Shown: in pieces, positions 48,686 through 61,314 of the stretch
Numbering within the stretch: position 1 is the stretch's first letter
Layout: each line of letters begins with the position of its first letter
NCBI GenBank assembly: GCA_001600455.1
Contig: BCKC01000007.1
Span: 1,107,394 to 1,171,393, forward strand
DNA length: 64,000 nt
DNA from: Endocalyx cinctus
Taxonomy: Eukaryota > Ascomycota > Sordariomycetes > Amphisphaeriales > Apiosporaceae
Reading direction: 5' to 3'
Notes under the pieces: generated by a model
What the model saw: the letters and a program-made list of their open reading frames with translations, nothing else
Told to the model about the DNA's origin: nothing
Database searches by the model: none
Position numbers and translations under genes: made by a program

Positions 48686-50817
48686 CCCCTATCCATGTTC
48701 TTTGCTTGCCCTTTATCCGACAACAGCAAATCTACGCTACGTAATGTGTGGAGATATTTACCGTTTTCTTCTGAAAAAGGTCATAGTCATTTTCTATTCA
48801 GAAATAAAAGAGAGAGATAATGAAAAAAGCAGGGTCTAGTCCCTGAAAAGAAAAGTCATACGTGTGGGGATGAAGGGGGTTTAGTATAAGAAGAAAGAAG
48901 AAAACAAACCGAGCTAGCCTGGCGTTCGTTCTTCTTCGCACTATTTTATTTCGTCGTTTGTGGGTCAAAGTCGGTATATCTCTAATCCTTCTTTTCTTCT
49001 TCTTCTGAATTCTCTTTTTCTCCTCTTTCGTCATTTACTGTATTGCTAAGGTTTATTTATTTTTTATTCATTTCGGCAGAGGGAAAGGTATAGGGATAGG
49101 AATGGATGGATGGTTTTTTTTTTTCTTTGCCTTCTCAATTTCTTCTCCCCTTGATCTTTTTTTAATTCTTATTTTTTCATGATCATGATATCCCCTAATA
49201 TTCGGTCGGTTAGTTTTTAGTTTAAGTCGGTCTATGAATGAATGATACCAACCTACGCAGCGAAGGGGGGGGGGGTTATTTTCCGTCTCGATATCTCAAA
49301 CTCGAAAATTTGGTTCTTCCCCTTTTTCTCAAAAAGAAAAGATATATGAAAAAAAAAAAAAGAAAGGTCTACCCGCAGGCTCGCATCAGCTCGGTAGAGG
49401 TTTTATTTAATGATAATTAATGAACTTATTTTTCAGTCTCACACTACTTACTCATCATCTATCTCGTCATTATCTGAGCGAATCCGACCGGGTTAGGTTT
49501 GGTATGGGGCTGGCTTTACAAGTCAGGACTCAGTCGACGGCAGAAAGATAAACTACTACTACTTTAATAATCACTTAAGGGTAAGAAAGAAAGAATTGGA
49601 TTTACGGACTCTTTTGATAAGTCTAGGACCGAAGATATAACCATACTGTCTTTTTCCTATTTCCAAGTATAATACTCCGTAACCAACTACGTATTTCACA
49701 CATACTATCAGGACTATGTATATGAAAGGCTCGTGCGTATATATAAAATAAAAATTCCGTCTCGTCACCGTTCAAAAAAAAAAAAAAAAAAAAAAAACCT
49801 AGCCTAGCCGGGATCAAGGAGGAAAAGACCCCGAATCCTACTAAACCGAGCATCTCACGACCGCCATGAACAATATTCCGTCTACATCAAGAAAGAAAAA
49901 CAAATTCAATTTCGGGCGGCTGGTCGGGGCGACGAAGACAATTTTATCGTGTCTTAAGATTTGCAATTAAAGAAAAACCCGTATTCATAACTCTTGTTAA
50001 AAAAAAAAAAAAAAAAAACTTCCTCCAAAAGGAAAATCGGTACATTGTATATATATGTTCTAAACCCCCCGGATATGCTAACTAGGCATCCCGGATAATT
50101 TTACCGGGTCAGTTATTGACGTATATAATAATGGTTATTAATCTCGGTATCGGCAGAGACATTAGTAGGTCCAGCATACCGCTTGACGACTAGTGATCGA
50201 AAAACCTGGTTAGCGATTGGTTGTGCATGGAAGGGGGAAAAGAATCATTGCTGCGTATACGCATGAGCGGAGACTTATAGGAGAAGTGAAGTATATAATA
50301 CGTTATCCAATCGTATAATGAATCCACTTTCGTCCGTCTGTCCCTGCGGTATAATTGTCCCCGTATATACGACACTGAGGGGAAGATATATAAGAAAACC
50401 CTCGTGGAGAGAAAAAAAACAATCTCTTAGTTCTATTCCTAAGTAGAGAGTATGGGGTAATGCTACTCATCCTAAGCCAGGTGGCGACTCCCGTATAAAC
50501 AAACCCAGTATCATCCGACTTGGCGCCAACGAACATATCTGTAGAGCTTGGAGTTGGTAAACATACCCTCCCCCCCGAGCTTCTCGTGTGACCATGCAAA
50601 GTACTGAGAATTATGATAACCGTGTACTGAAACTCCAATCCCGATCCCCCATTCCCAATGCTGTCTGCATTTGTGTTGATAATGAACAAGTAAGGAGGGG
50701 AAATCTGCTAATTATTTTCGAAACACCGACCAATTTCTGAGACTAGTCCGGAGAGGCTGATCTGATAGATCCGATAGGATAGCCACCGCACAATCACCGA
50801 TACCACCAACCAACACC
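47479..50817. other. Intergenic with homopolymers and a CT microsatellite
   Basis: No gene is supported. It holds a (CT)19 tract at 48645-48682, a G-run near 49265, A-runs near 49345, 49774-49797 and 49999-50018, and TACTCCGTA at 49673-49681. The left part is likely the 3' flank of the 79-codon gene and the right part the 3' flank of the RanBPM-like gene. Confidence 0.5.
48645..48682. repeat. (CT)19 microsatellite
   Basis: A perfect dinucleotide repeat of 38 bases in gene-free DNA, about 1.2 kb downstream of the 79-codon gene. It would be a length-variable marker. Confidence 0.95.
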
Positions 50818-53383
50818 CTAAAACGGCTGGGGGTTAGATATCTCGTTGATGACCGACTGTATCGACACGAATGAGCCAGCTCCTCCATTTTCGCGCAAAT
50901 GGTCGAGTAACACACTAGTCTGTCCATACAAATTCTCCAACGCGGATCGTGACGATTTGCCCAGAGACGCTATGGTAGATAATTAGCGGTAGTTCACAGT
51001 GAACATGAATTTCCGAGCGGAAACTTTTGATGACGGAACCGTCAACGGCTTGGGGACTCGATTACCTAAGATGGCCGAATTAAGCTCCTCCGCGACGGCT
51101 GCTCGGCCTTTCCTATCCAATAGAGGTGCTATCTCCTTAGTCTGCAGAGGATTAGGATACGCCAACAGGGCGAAGATTTCTCTCAGCGTCTTGCTGGTTT
51201 CGGGTCTTGGATCGTCCTTGAATTCGGCTTGCAACGATTGCCCGTAGGCGATCGTCTCGGCGAGCAGAGCATCCACATCTACTCGCGAGTCTGCTTCTCC
51301 GTCTTCCTCCATTTTATCGTCGAAGTAATTTTCATCCAGGTCCATCTCATTAGGTATGTCCTCGTAAGAGCATCCATTACTTCTCTTCTCCGTAGAACCG
51401 GCATGCTCTGCTGATTTTCGTACCATCTCGATGAATTTCCGGCATCTTAGTTTAAAATAGACATTAATGTTGTCATCTAATACGTGAGGGTAGAAAGTGT
51501 TGGTAAATTTCAGAGCTCTGTCGATATCCCCTTCCAGGATCGCTCTTCTAATACCTGTTTTAAATCAGTTTCGGCTGAGACTCAGGTGTGAGTGACTAGA
51601 TCAACGTACGTTGCCTGTGATGGGCATCTTCGTCGTTCTTAATATTAATACCAGATATAGGCGCGCCCGCATCAACCCTTAATGATTCTTTCTCAATTTG
51701 GACTTCTTCCGCAAATGCCCTGGCAGCCTCGACATAGCCATCGTGTTGGAGGAATTGCAGAACCTATCGGACGATCAGAAAAAAAGAGTATTAAAATGGT
51801 AATCGAGCAGATAATTACTTACGAGGTTCTGGATGAGCTCTGTCTCATTAAATCGTGGTGATGTAAGTCTTTCGATACTGTTGAAGTTAGACACCCTCTT
51901 TAGATTATGAATATATTCCGTTCACGCTCACCTTGTATTAGCTATGGCAGCCTCCATTGCTTCCCGCTCTTTCTACACCGCTGTTAGTCCCAGGACACTG
52001 AATTCTGTGGCAGATAACGCCAACAGATATATCATAAGATTATGTGGAGCATGTTTTATTCCGAGATTGATACATACCCTGACGTCCTCATCAATGTTAT
52101 ATGAGAATGGTGTTTGACCAAAATTAACACGAATATGTTCCCCTGGCTTCTTGATTCCCACGGCGGGGTATAGCTTTGCCTTTGGGTTTATATCACGGAA
52201 AGCAGTACCTGAGGAGAAGTTAGCAAATCAATTTGAACATGGCTAGTTCGTAAAATTTTCGTGTTTGGCGAGCAGTCGTCTGCGCATACCTATTTTGGTC
52301 GAATTCTTCGTGAAGAATGCTTCGCCCGTGCGGAAGTTGATACCACAGCCAATAATATCCTGAGATCCGAAGGGTTCTCCAAAGCGTTTACCGACTTGGC
52401 TGCCCGCGTATGCATCACCATCGTCCCCATGGTACCCCCACGATTCCGGTTCCCAGCCAGGTGTCCTGGCCAGAGGTACATTTTTGGCCGAAAAACCAAC
52501 GCACACAAACGCCCTACACGCAGTCTTGTTAAGTATTACGCCCGTTGAAATAAGGGCCAGTTTGTATAACGTACTCGTCTCGTCTCTTGGACACAATAGT
52601 CACTTCAAAATAGTATATGCCGGCGCGCGAAGGCATGGGATGATCCGCCCGAATCCCGCAAACCTCGTATTCCTGCTCTCTGGGGTTTCGGGGATGCGAA
52701 GCGTTGTATTTCACCTCCAAGCCGTCGGGGGTCACTTCCAGCTCTCCGTACTTGTCGTTCTTATTCCATTTCGTCGGTAACGGGGGTATCTTGCTGTCGG
52801 GGTCGACGGTCGGCTGTCGTTCTATTAAATCGTACGTCATGCCTAGATGAGAGGCGGGTATCTTGGTCGTGAGGGCCGCGATGGAAGACCCTCCCTGAAT
52901 TTCGTTGCCCGTTTGCTGCTGCTGGTTTTCCTTTTGAATCTGTTTTGCTTTATGGGCCTCCTCTAATTTCCTGATATAGTTTGTACCACGTAGGTACGAA
53001 GGCGTGAATAGTGTGTTATTTCGGGGGCTTCTCCACGCATTTCCCTGGTTGAAATATCCTTCGAAAGCTCTCGAGTGCTTTGGCAGCACGGAACCCTGCG
53101 AGGACAACCCCGACGCACCCCCCTCTCCGGACTGATCGTATCTCTCGGTATCCATCGTACGTAATCGAGAAGAGGTACGTGTGGAATACAGCTCGGATGA
53201 GTGCTCAAACGGTGAATTCAGAACGTGGGACAGGTTGCTAAGTGGTAGATGAGAAGACGATGGTATGGCGGGGTTGGAACCGGATACTACGGACGCGTAC
53301 GAAGATCTGTTGCGAGGTACTAATAGATTAAAAAGGGAATCCGGTTCAGAGGCAGAATAAGCATGATGAAATGGATCACCCAT
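50818..53383 (-). CDS. RanBPM/Gid1-like protein: SPRY, LisH, CTLH and CRA domains
   Basis: Predicted 684 residues in eight exons: 53383-52575, 52513-52290, 52208-52078, 51972-51932, 51877-51823, 51763-51610, 51554-51066 and 50969-50818. Every join keeps phase. The N-terminal 200 residues are Ser-rich and disordered-looking, with a Gln run. The SPRY domain spans the first three exons: GIYYFEVTIVSK, then FSAKNVPLARTPGWEPESW, YHGDDGDAYAG and GCGINFRTGEAFFTKN. LisH-like helices follow (ETELIQNLVLQFLQHDGYVE). The CTLH/CRA part begins RRAILEGDIDRALKFTN and ends in exon 8 with SRSALENLYGQTSVLL and a C-terminal NEISNPQPF. Proteins of this layout (yeast Gid1/Vid30, animal RanBP9/10) are scaffold subunits of the CTLH/GID ubiquitin ligase, which in yeast degrades gluconeogenic enzymes. 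Gid1-type substrate-receptor docking via SPRY is the family expectation. Confidence 0.92.
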
Positions 53384-55810
53384 AGTAAACAGGTAATTTC
53401 ACAATGATCTTCTGGCGGGCGCGAAAAGATGGTATGGGTGGCGGTAACTAGAGCGGTTCTATTTGGCGAAGATACCCATGGACCTGTCAGTAACTTAATG
53501 CTTGTACTTAATTAAGAAAATGATGTCAAGTAAGTGAGAAGAAAAGACGAGACAAGACAGTAACACCAACAAGAGTGGATTTGATAAGAAGAATTTAATT
53601 TTACAGGGACCACGATAGAAATAAAATGTACAATGTGGTATGGTAAAACCCCGTCTACGGATTTGGCGCCCGGGTATGAATATGATGTTGACGATTAGGC
53701 GTGACTAGAAGTGATATGGTATCATACTTAGGTACTCAAGTATGCAGTAGATGTACCTAGGTAGTAATGTAGTATGCAATATGCAACAACACGCAACTGC
53801 TATGAACTAAGAACTAAGAATTGATTACCTAAAAAGTAGAGGTAGCGTACGATGACCCAAACCTCCGATTTTGTATTTATATCCATATATACCTACCTAG
53901 TATATATACTTGATTAATATATAAATTTTACCGTGAAATAATCCTAAATGAACACGCTAACTTGATGATAACGACAGTGACAATAAAAACAATAATAATA
54001 TCATCGTGGCAAAGTTCATAGATAATTTGAGATTTGAAGTTAGGTTAAAGGATATTTGGTACTGCGGAGAAGATAAAGAAAGCGCTCAGCCTATTTTTAC
54101 TACCTACCTGAATCAACTGAAGGGAGAAGGGGGGGGGGGCTGAAAGGATCAGAGGGGGTTGGAGGAGAGATAATATAGGATGGTAATAGATAAATACTTG
54201 GTAGTAATTACCTATCAATAAATTTCAGTCCAGACTCCAAACTATACTCCCTGATTCCTTACATCCATGGATTTAGTATTTACTACCTGTAAAATCACAA
54301 TGTTTCGGGTTGTTTGTCTACTATGTACGTATCTATTACAAGATTGACTGATCGATAGTAGATACTGATAGTAATTATGGGTCAATCCAAGAACAGAACA
54401 GTAAACAGTACGTATACATATCATACATACCTACCTAAGGTACATACTTGTATATATTCGCGTTATATCCAATACTTGCTCTAAGACAACAATAAGATTG
54501 GACCGAGAGTTTGAATACATTTTAATGTACTACCCGCAGGTACAGCTGACTTGGTGAAGCATGACTTCGTTCGATCTACTGTTATGTAGGTATATGCACC
54601 CAGGCCAAATATATCTTCTTTTTCTACAGGGACCAGATGCAATAAATGCACTGTACTTTATTCTAATAAGTTGTCTATTGCATACATACAATGGTATCAT
54701 AACGGTAATCAAGTAATTAATTGCAGGTACTTGTAATCTGTAACAGGGCCATTGAGAGAGGTGAATCGAGGTTCATCCATCCATAATAGATCCATATACC
54801 CAGTATCACGTTACTTACTCTACAGTAAAAAGAACGTATTTATTTACTGTATACAAAGTTACAATCATTCCAACTTCTACTGTAATTCGCTTGGAGTAAG
54901 CCCATGCTGGAACAAGCTTATCCATTTCCGGTTATAGCATTACTTGGTACATACTTGAGATAAACAGCGACAGTTTGTTCGTTACGCAGAGATGATGAGT
55001 CGGATGACTGCTTGAAAACTTTAAAGCTCCGTGGCTTTGTATAACCAACAATCAAGAGGGAGACAAAATTACTCCCACAAAACATATTTCACGTCGGGAA
55101 GGATTAAGCTTCGCTGGTTCTTGTATCTCTATCTCTACGATACAGGATAGCTGATAGTCGAACCTCTAACTTCATACCATTAAATAAGATGATATGATAT
55201 CTGCAAACTTACTGAAATGAATATATCGGGATCAAATCAAATACGTATCACAAGTGCTGGAGATGAAAGTGGTCAAGAGTTAGGGAATCAAATTTTAATC
55301 GGCATTCAACAACCCTGTATCTGCCAATAACGCCCAAATAGAACTTGCTTTTTTTTTTGTGTGTTCTGGTTAGATTCTTGCTCGGCGATCCTTATGGATG
55401 AAACCATCTATATTCCCGATCACAGTATGAAGATGTAATTGACCCTTATTGTACAATCCTGACCATGTATCCCGTTACTCCGAACTATCGCAGCCGTGAA
55501 GCCTCTAGACGATCCCTAACGCCGCTATGATCCCGGACGAGAAGCCCCGTGGACAAGTAGAACCCTTCCAAAAACCCGTAACAAACACCTATATTATATC
55601 ATAAACAATAAACAGACAATGTAAAACGCAACGCTTTTCTTCCATGTAAATAAGCCTCAAAGCAACAACGTCAGACCCCATAGAGTTGACGATATATGAT
55701 CCGTGGCCAAGCGGACTGGTCACGTATCCATGGATTACCTCACTCTTTGGTTGAGAGACGGTGCTTTATGATGAATAGATGTATAACGACAACGGCAGTT
55801 CTAAGGTGAT
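53384..55810. other. Intergenic between the RanBPM-like and Ies4-like genes
   Basis: It contains the RanBPM-like promoter on the left and the 3' flank of the Ies4-like gene on the right. TACCTAGGTA lies at 53755-53764 and related words near 53895 and 54427. A G-run lies near 54131. No gene is supported. Confidence 0.55.
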
Positions 55811-56743
55811 TTATGAAGCGGCAGCGACGGGTATCGGCGCCGGCGAGCTCTCGTTCACGCTGGGAGCCACGCTTCGCTGCTCGGGGGCGCCAGCTTGACT
55901 GTTACTGTTTTCGCTCTTCATCTGACTGCCGTCTTTATTCTCTTTGTTGCTGCTCTCGGTAGACGCGGTCGACTCTTCCGCGGCGGCCTCGGGCTTCGGC
56001 TTCGGCGGCGCGCTCCAGCGAGAAACTTCCCAGACGATGCCGGTGAAGCTCTTCAGCTTGAACCCACCTCTCGACCACTTTCGACAAGGTGCACCAGATC
56101 GATCGAGGGCGCGAAGACCGGCGTTGATGGCGCCCTGGTTCGCTTTCGGTCCCAGCTTGTGATACGAACCACCGTTCGGCCGTCCGTTTGCATCGAGACC
56201 GTCATCCCTAGTAAATAGTTAGCAATCCGGAACCGGAAGATCAGGTAGATAGTAGAGTGTATAATCAGCGAGTACTTACAATCTGGGCTTCTTCTTCGGT
56301 CCTGGTTTACCCCGGGCCTTAGCCGAAGGGTCGTTACCGTTCGCTCCGGCGGCACTTCTCTTGGTACCTTTCTTCTTAGGCCCTTCGGTAGGTGGTCCCA
56401 TCGGGGTTTGAGATGGAGTACCAGCCGCGGCCGGGGTACCGGGCGTTGACTCAGCAGCATTCTCGCCGGCGGTACTGTTTGCACCGTTTGTACCGTTCAC
56501 ACCATTGGTATCATTTGTCTCGTTCGCATTATCAGTACCGACAGGGGCGGCGGTCTCATTCGGCTGGGTCGACGGATCGGGAGAGTCTTTTACAGGAGAT
56601 TCCTCTTTGACAGACGAAGGGTCGACAATCTTTCGCAGCTTGTCGGGTGACATTCGTAAGGTAATGACGGACGAGGGCTTGCCGGTTGACTTTCTGCGAT
56701 CTTTGTCCTTGACAGGAGTAGAGGTTTTTGATGTCGAAGGCAT
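55811..56743 (-). CDS. INO80 complex subunit Ies4-like protein
   Basis: Predicted 286 residues in two exons, 56743-56280 and 56207-55811. The intron (GTAAGT donor, CTAG acceptor) joins KKKPR to LDDGLDANGRPNGG in phase. An N-terminal basic segment leads to SVITLRMSPDKLRKIV. It is followed by an Asn/Thr/Gly/Ala-rich stretch, then a Lys/Gly/Pro-rich segment with an AT-hook-like RGKPGPKKKPR. The best conserved block is KLGPKANQGAINAGLRALDR then KWSRGGFKLKSFTGIVWEVS. The C-terminal third is low complexity. I relate this arrangement to the fungal family formerly DUF1711, now named for INO80 subunit Ies4, from memory. It would act in nuclear chromatin remodelling. The family call is reasonably confident; the complex membership rests on the family name. 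Confidence 0.75.
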
Positions 56744-59700
56744 GATGATGCGACGATGATTTGATGTTTCGTCTGTGTGAATAAATTTTCAAATAAAATT
56801 AAATGTGGTAGTATTGATGGTTGATGGTATAAAATTTGATTTGAGGAAGTTGAGTTAGGTGAAAGTTGGTAAGACGAGGATTGATTATCCTTTAATAAGA
56901 AGGGGGAAAAAAAAAGTTCGTCTATGTGGGTGGAAGTGCGGACTTTTATTGTTGCTTGGTTTGGGTCATGTCACCAAGCATTAAGTAAATAAAGTATTGA
57001 ATGATGATCCGCCTTTTTAGAGAGAGAAAAAAAAAAGGTCAAGGGCGTTAGGGTGAAAGGGTTACGCTGACTTTATTGCTTGTCGGACAACGTGAGGTAA
57101 AATTTTGCCTTTCGGGGTTAGGGAATGTCTGTCGTTAGCTAAGTAATGATTATGTCCACTATTGTTTTTGGTTGGCGGGATGAAGCTTATGAAATATAGT
57201 GGTGATGTTTCTTCCTTATTATTCAAGGGGGTAAATGGGTGGAGGTATAAGTGATTCGGGTGGTGAGGATGATTCGGGGAATGATGGTGATGATGGTGAT
57301 GATGAATATTTAGGAGTTGAAGATATATTTAGGGAATCAAAGATTAATTGAATGGAATAGATTATCACATTTACCTTTTATTATGGGGGGAGGCATTTTG
57401 AGTCGTAACTCTTTGGTAGGCTTGGGGCTTTGGTCTCATTTTCCTACTCGTTTTGGCGGCAGCGCACAATAAATGGGATTGCTCGCTCATGCTTTTTGGG
57501 TGCTGAAGGGAAATAATGAGGAGCCAGTTAGGCCAGGCTGTATTGGATCCGTCTCGCGTGTGGTGCGTGTATTGTGTGTGTGAGAGTGTAGACAAATGAA
57601 TGAGTACGTACCTTTTTTTTTTTTCCCTCTCTTACCTTTTTTTCTCTTTTACACTACCAACTGACAGCCCCGGCCCCCCTGCCCCCAAGTGATTTTGATC
57701 CACTTATTCCCCTGGTTTTTTACCTAATGTAGTAAAGAGTAGAAAAGGCTAGTAACACTAATAATTACATATCAGTTGAAGTCTTAAGCATCTAAGTAAA
57801 TATTATGTATAAAATCTATATAATATGTACTTATAATAGTATCTTACCCGGGTAGATACTTAAGTAGGCAAGTTATTTACTTATAGTATATGTTACAATG
57901 TTACCGATAATGTTACCTAACTAATCACCATCCCTAGGTACATATCTCCATAGCGGGTACTAGTATCACTATACTAACTACCTAGGTACCTAGGCTGCTA
58001 GGTAACTATACGGAGTACCAGGTATAGTACAAGATACAGTCAGCCTATTCCGGAAGAACCCATCGAGATAAATCAATTTCTAAATGCATTCAAAAGCCTG
58101 TTATCCCATACCATAATCGGTCAATTGATTGATTTTTTATTTGATTTTGGGTTTTTTTTATCCTTTTCTCTTTATGAAACCATTAGCTAGAATGCTTGAA
58201 TCAAATGCAACCAACCAACTACTAACAGATATAATTTCTTTTTCTTTTTCTTTTTTTTAATCAACCCCCTTACCTAGTCAAATCATAATAACATAACCAT
58301 CACAAGCCTACTTTTTTTTTCCCCGGAGGAATTTAAAGAGAGAGAAAGAAAAGTTGGAGATACCCAAGTAGTATCACCATGGCTACCCCTACCAGGCGGC
58401 GTTGGTGATAAAAATGACTGAGTAATGAATGGTCCCATTTACTCTTCTAACACACAAATAGACTCAAGCTCCATGCATAAAGTAATACATACTACCTAGG
58501 TATGTATATACATTGCTTATGATGATGTTAACATGCGTACATTAATCCATATTTGATACCCCTAATGAGATCGTCATCAGGTCCTACAAATAGAAAAGAG
58601 TTGTGACTGAAACCCTCACTCCACCACATGATACAGTTTACCTGTTTTTTTCTTCGGTGTTTTGTTTAGTCGATAGGAATAACAGAGTACTATTCCACTA
58701 AATAAGAACCAAAAAAAAAAAACATTCTTCGGATTCCTCTCGGTAAATCCACGTAATACTCGCCATCTACCTCTTACGAATTCAAGAAATCATGGGGTCC
58801 ACAACATGTGGGACATTTTCAACGGACGAAAGCGAAAGGAAGAAGAAAATACAGAAATTACAAGGGAGACTTTTAACCACAAACGAAAACAAATACCTAA
58901 TAAATCTTAAAATCATACAGGCAGAACAGGATCCCATGATGCTTACCAACTTTAGCACATCCACTCACACATACCACAATGCTTGCGCTTTTAATTATGG
59001 CGCACTACGCGATAGAATTAATATGACACTGATATTTGCATCTATCTGCATCTACTACTAGATTGGTATAGTAATAGTCAAACATACTACGGTAGGTAGG
59101 AAAGAGTGCATTAATGGAATGATACGCGTCGTCTTTTCTTACCACCGTACCTAACACCGTCTGTATCTTATCTACAGCCACACCGAGTCAATTGAACCTA
59201 TTTCCAATACATACTATGTACAGTATATCATCGCAAGATAGTGGGCTCATCAGAACAACAAATGATTCTATACTTGCATATAACGATATTGTATCATACC
59301 GCCATTACGCCATTGCCGCTGAAATTTTGACCTATCCAGTATGCGTGCTATCACTATGATGGATTTTATTTCTACAAGACTAGTCTAAGTTATGCGACAG
59401 TCACGATGAGAAGCCCAGATCACTGAGGTATCTGTCGACTGGACAGTAACATATATCAACCATTAGAAAACCTGATTTATGAAGTTTACTGCCCAGTCCT
59501 AATTAACTTTCCACGATAGCAATTGATTTTCTATCCGTACAAGATTCATATAGATAGGGATATGAATTCTAATGAAAATAGTAATGATGAATCTACTGTT
59601 TATTTATATAGATAGATAATTATTCAAACAACCAAGGCCCAAGCAATTTTCTCTAGACACGGTTTCCAAAGAAAGGGGAAGAGAAGCGGGAAAAGAAATC

Positions 59701-59791
59701 CCAACATCCCTCGTTCCTCCCCTCCCCTCCCGTCACAAGAAACCTGATCCCCCCCCCTTTCCCCCTTTCCATCCTCCCCTCTTTCCCCCCT
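56744..59791. other. Intergenic region with palindromic words and homopolymers
   Basis: The left end is the Ies4-like promoter; the right end is the kinase 3' flank. TACCTAGGTA lies at 57979-57988 and 58493-58502, and TACGGAGTA at 58009-58017. A GATGGTGAT-type simple repeat is near 57281-57304. A pyrimidine-rich C/T stretch lies at 59700-59790. No gene is supported. Confidence 0.5.
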
Positions 59792-60206
59792 TCAACCGAC
59801 AAGGTAGCTACCCGTCCTCCTGCTCAGCACATGCGTCCTCACGAAGCGCTCGACCGCGAAGTCGGACTCGTTCTCGTTCGCCGGCAGGCCCGACAAGGCC
59901 GCGTACCACGTCGCGTCGCGGGCCGCGACCGCCTCGGCGACGACGGTCCGGAGCTCCTCGAGCGTCGGCCGATCCGCCGCGTCCTCGGCCCGGCACCGGA
60001 TCAGCAGCTGCCGCAGGTCGTCGTCGAGCCACGGCATGAAGTCCTTGTTCGCGAGCTTCGCGGGCACGCGCGACGCGACCGTGCGCGCGGACCCGTTGAC
60101 CGTGACGTCTTTCGCTTGGAGCACCGGCGCGGCCCAGGTGTCGCCCGTGATGAGGTGTATCATGATCTGTAATAAGAAAAAATTGTAAGTTTTTGTTCGT
60201 TTTAGA

Positions 60207-60253
<47 letters not shown>

Positions 60254-61314
60254 GATGATAGGGGGAAGACTCGGGAAAGAAAAATTAAGACTTACTTGAG
60301 CGATATCAATGAAATTATTCTCCTCGGCAACTATGTCCCTAAAGTAAAAGTTAGCGATCACTTGATTTCATCCTTTACGAGAGATGTGTAACTCGATTCA
60401 TGGAGAGTCCTTACGGTGTATCATTCTGATGCCTGGACATTCTCGAGAAGTCTATAATCTTCAATACCGGGATGAACTTGTGCAGATCATCCGTAGGAAC
60501 TAAGTCGCCGATCATGACTACGGGGACCGTCAGTTTCTTCCTCTTTGATTTTTCGCGCGGGAAAACACTGGTAGTTAGTGATGGGCGAATACTTACCGTT
60601 GTCGGCGCTTAAGTCTTTATGCCTAATCCCGCCGGGCCCTCCTGCGATCGGTTGCTTCATAGCGATGCCAGCCCACGTTACTACAGTTTCTCGGGTCAGC
60701 AAAAAAAAAAAAATTTCCTTTAGAATTAGAAGATCGGAGACTCTTCTCCAAGAGACCTACAAGATTTGAAAAAGCCCCAAAGTACTCGGTTAGGAGGCTG
60801 TACGCCTGCGTAGTCCATGTAAGCACGGAATTCACCTAGCGTTCCGTGACGTATCCATTCCATCGCTATGCAGTCCCTCTCGAAGTTTTCGAACGGGTTA
60901 GGATCTAAGTCAAAGGTATGAACGAAGTTTAGGTGATCTCGAAAAGTCTAAAAAGGTTTGAAGAACTGGTCAACATCCATCCAGGGGTAAAAATGAACAA
61001 GCGCAGGTGGTTTCTTGACTGGACGTGTATGCTTCTCTCTTTATACGACTTACCGCTAAAACTTTTTTCTCGTGCTCGAAGCTGATAAACTCATGGGACC
61101 TCGTTTCATTTCTCCTCTCCAGCGCGACCTTGAGGCAGAATTCGTTTCTGGTTCCATCGGCTTCGGTCTTCTGGAGACCCACCACAAGGGAATCGCTTCC
61201 ATTGACGGCGAAGCCTGTGTACCCCAGGGACTTGTCATTCGCGTCGATGTGAAGCAACGTCGCGTCCCTGGCACTGACTGCCGCCGTAGCTATGTAGCTG
61301 CTACTGTTATTCAT
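59792..61314 (-). CDS. Divergent protein kinase-like protein
   Basis: Predicted 350 residues in six exons: 61314-61054, 60947-60761, 60680-60597, 60517-60415, 60338-60296 and 60166-59792. All joins keep phase. The N-lobe has an ATP-type lysine in CLKVAL and a helix-C glutamate candidate in FEHEKKVL. No clear glycine-rich loop is present. The hinge/helix-D area includes CIAMEWIRHGTLGEFRAYM. The catalytic loop reads RHKDLSADN (residues 169-177): Lys replaces the usual Arg of HRD, but the catalytic Asp172 and Asn177 are kept. The metal-binding DFG is IDFSR (Asp200, Phe201, Ser202). The C-lobe has MIHLITGDTW and RCRAEDAADRPTLEEL, the usual kinase ending. Such divergent fungal-specific kinases are common and their partners unknown. 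Activity is plausible but not assured. The last intron is in frame and stop-free and carries a CAG repeat. Confidence 0.82.
60209..60247. repeat. (CTG)13 on the plus strand, (CAG)13 in the kinase transcript
   Basis: A perfect trinucleotide repeat of 39 bases inside the last intron of the minus-strand kinase gene. In the kinase reading frame it would encode 13 glutamines. Such repeats are length-unstable. Confidence 0.95.

Noticed and set aside
52243..52596. Independent minus-strand gene containing a SPRY fragment
   Set aside because: It is the second exon of the RanBPM-like gene plus flanking intron; the phase-correct join at 52575/52513 rebuilds the SPRY domain.
57281..57304. GATGGTGAT-type repeat considered as a possible CRISPR-like or minisatellite array
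   Set aside because: It is a short simple-sequence repeat without spacers, in a eukaryotic genome.
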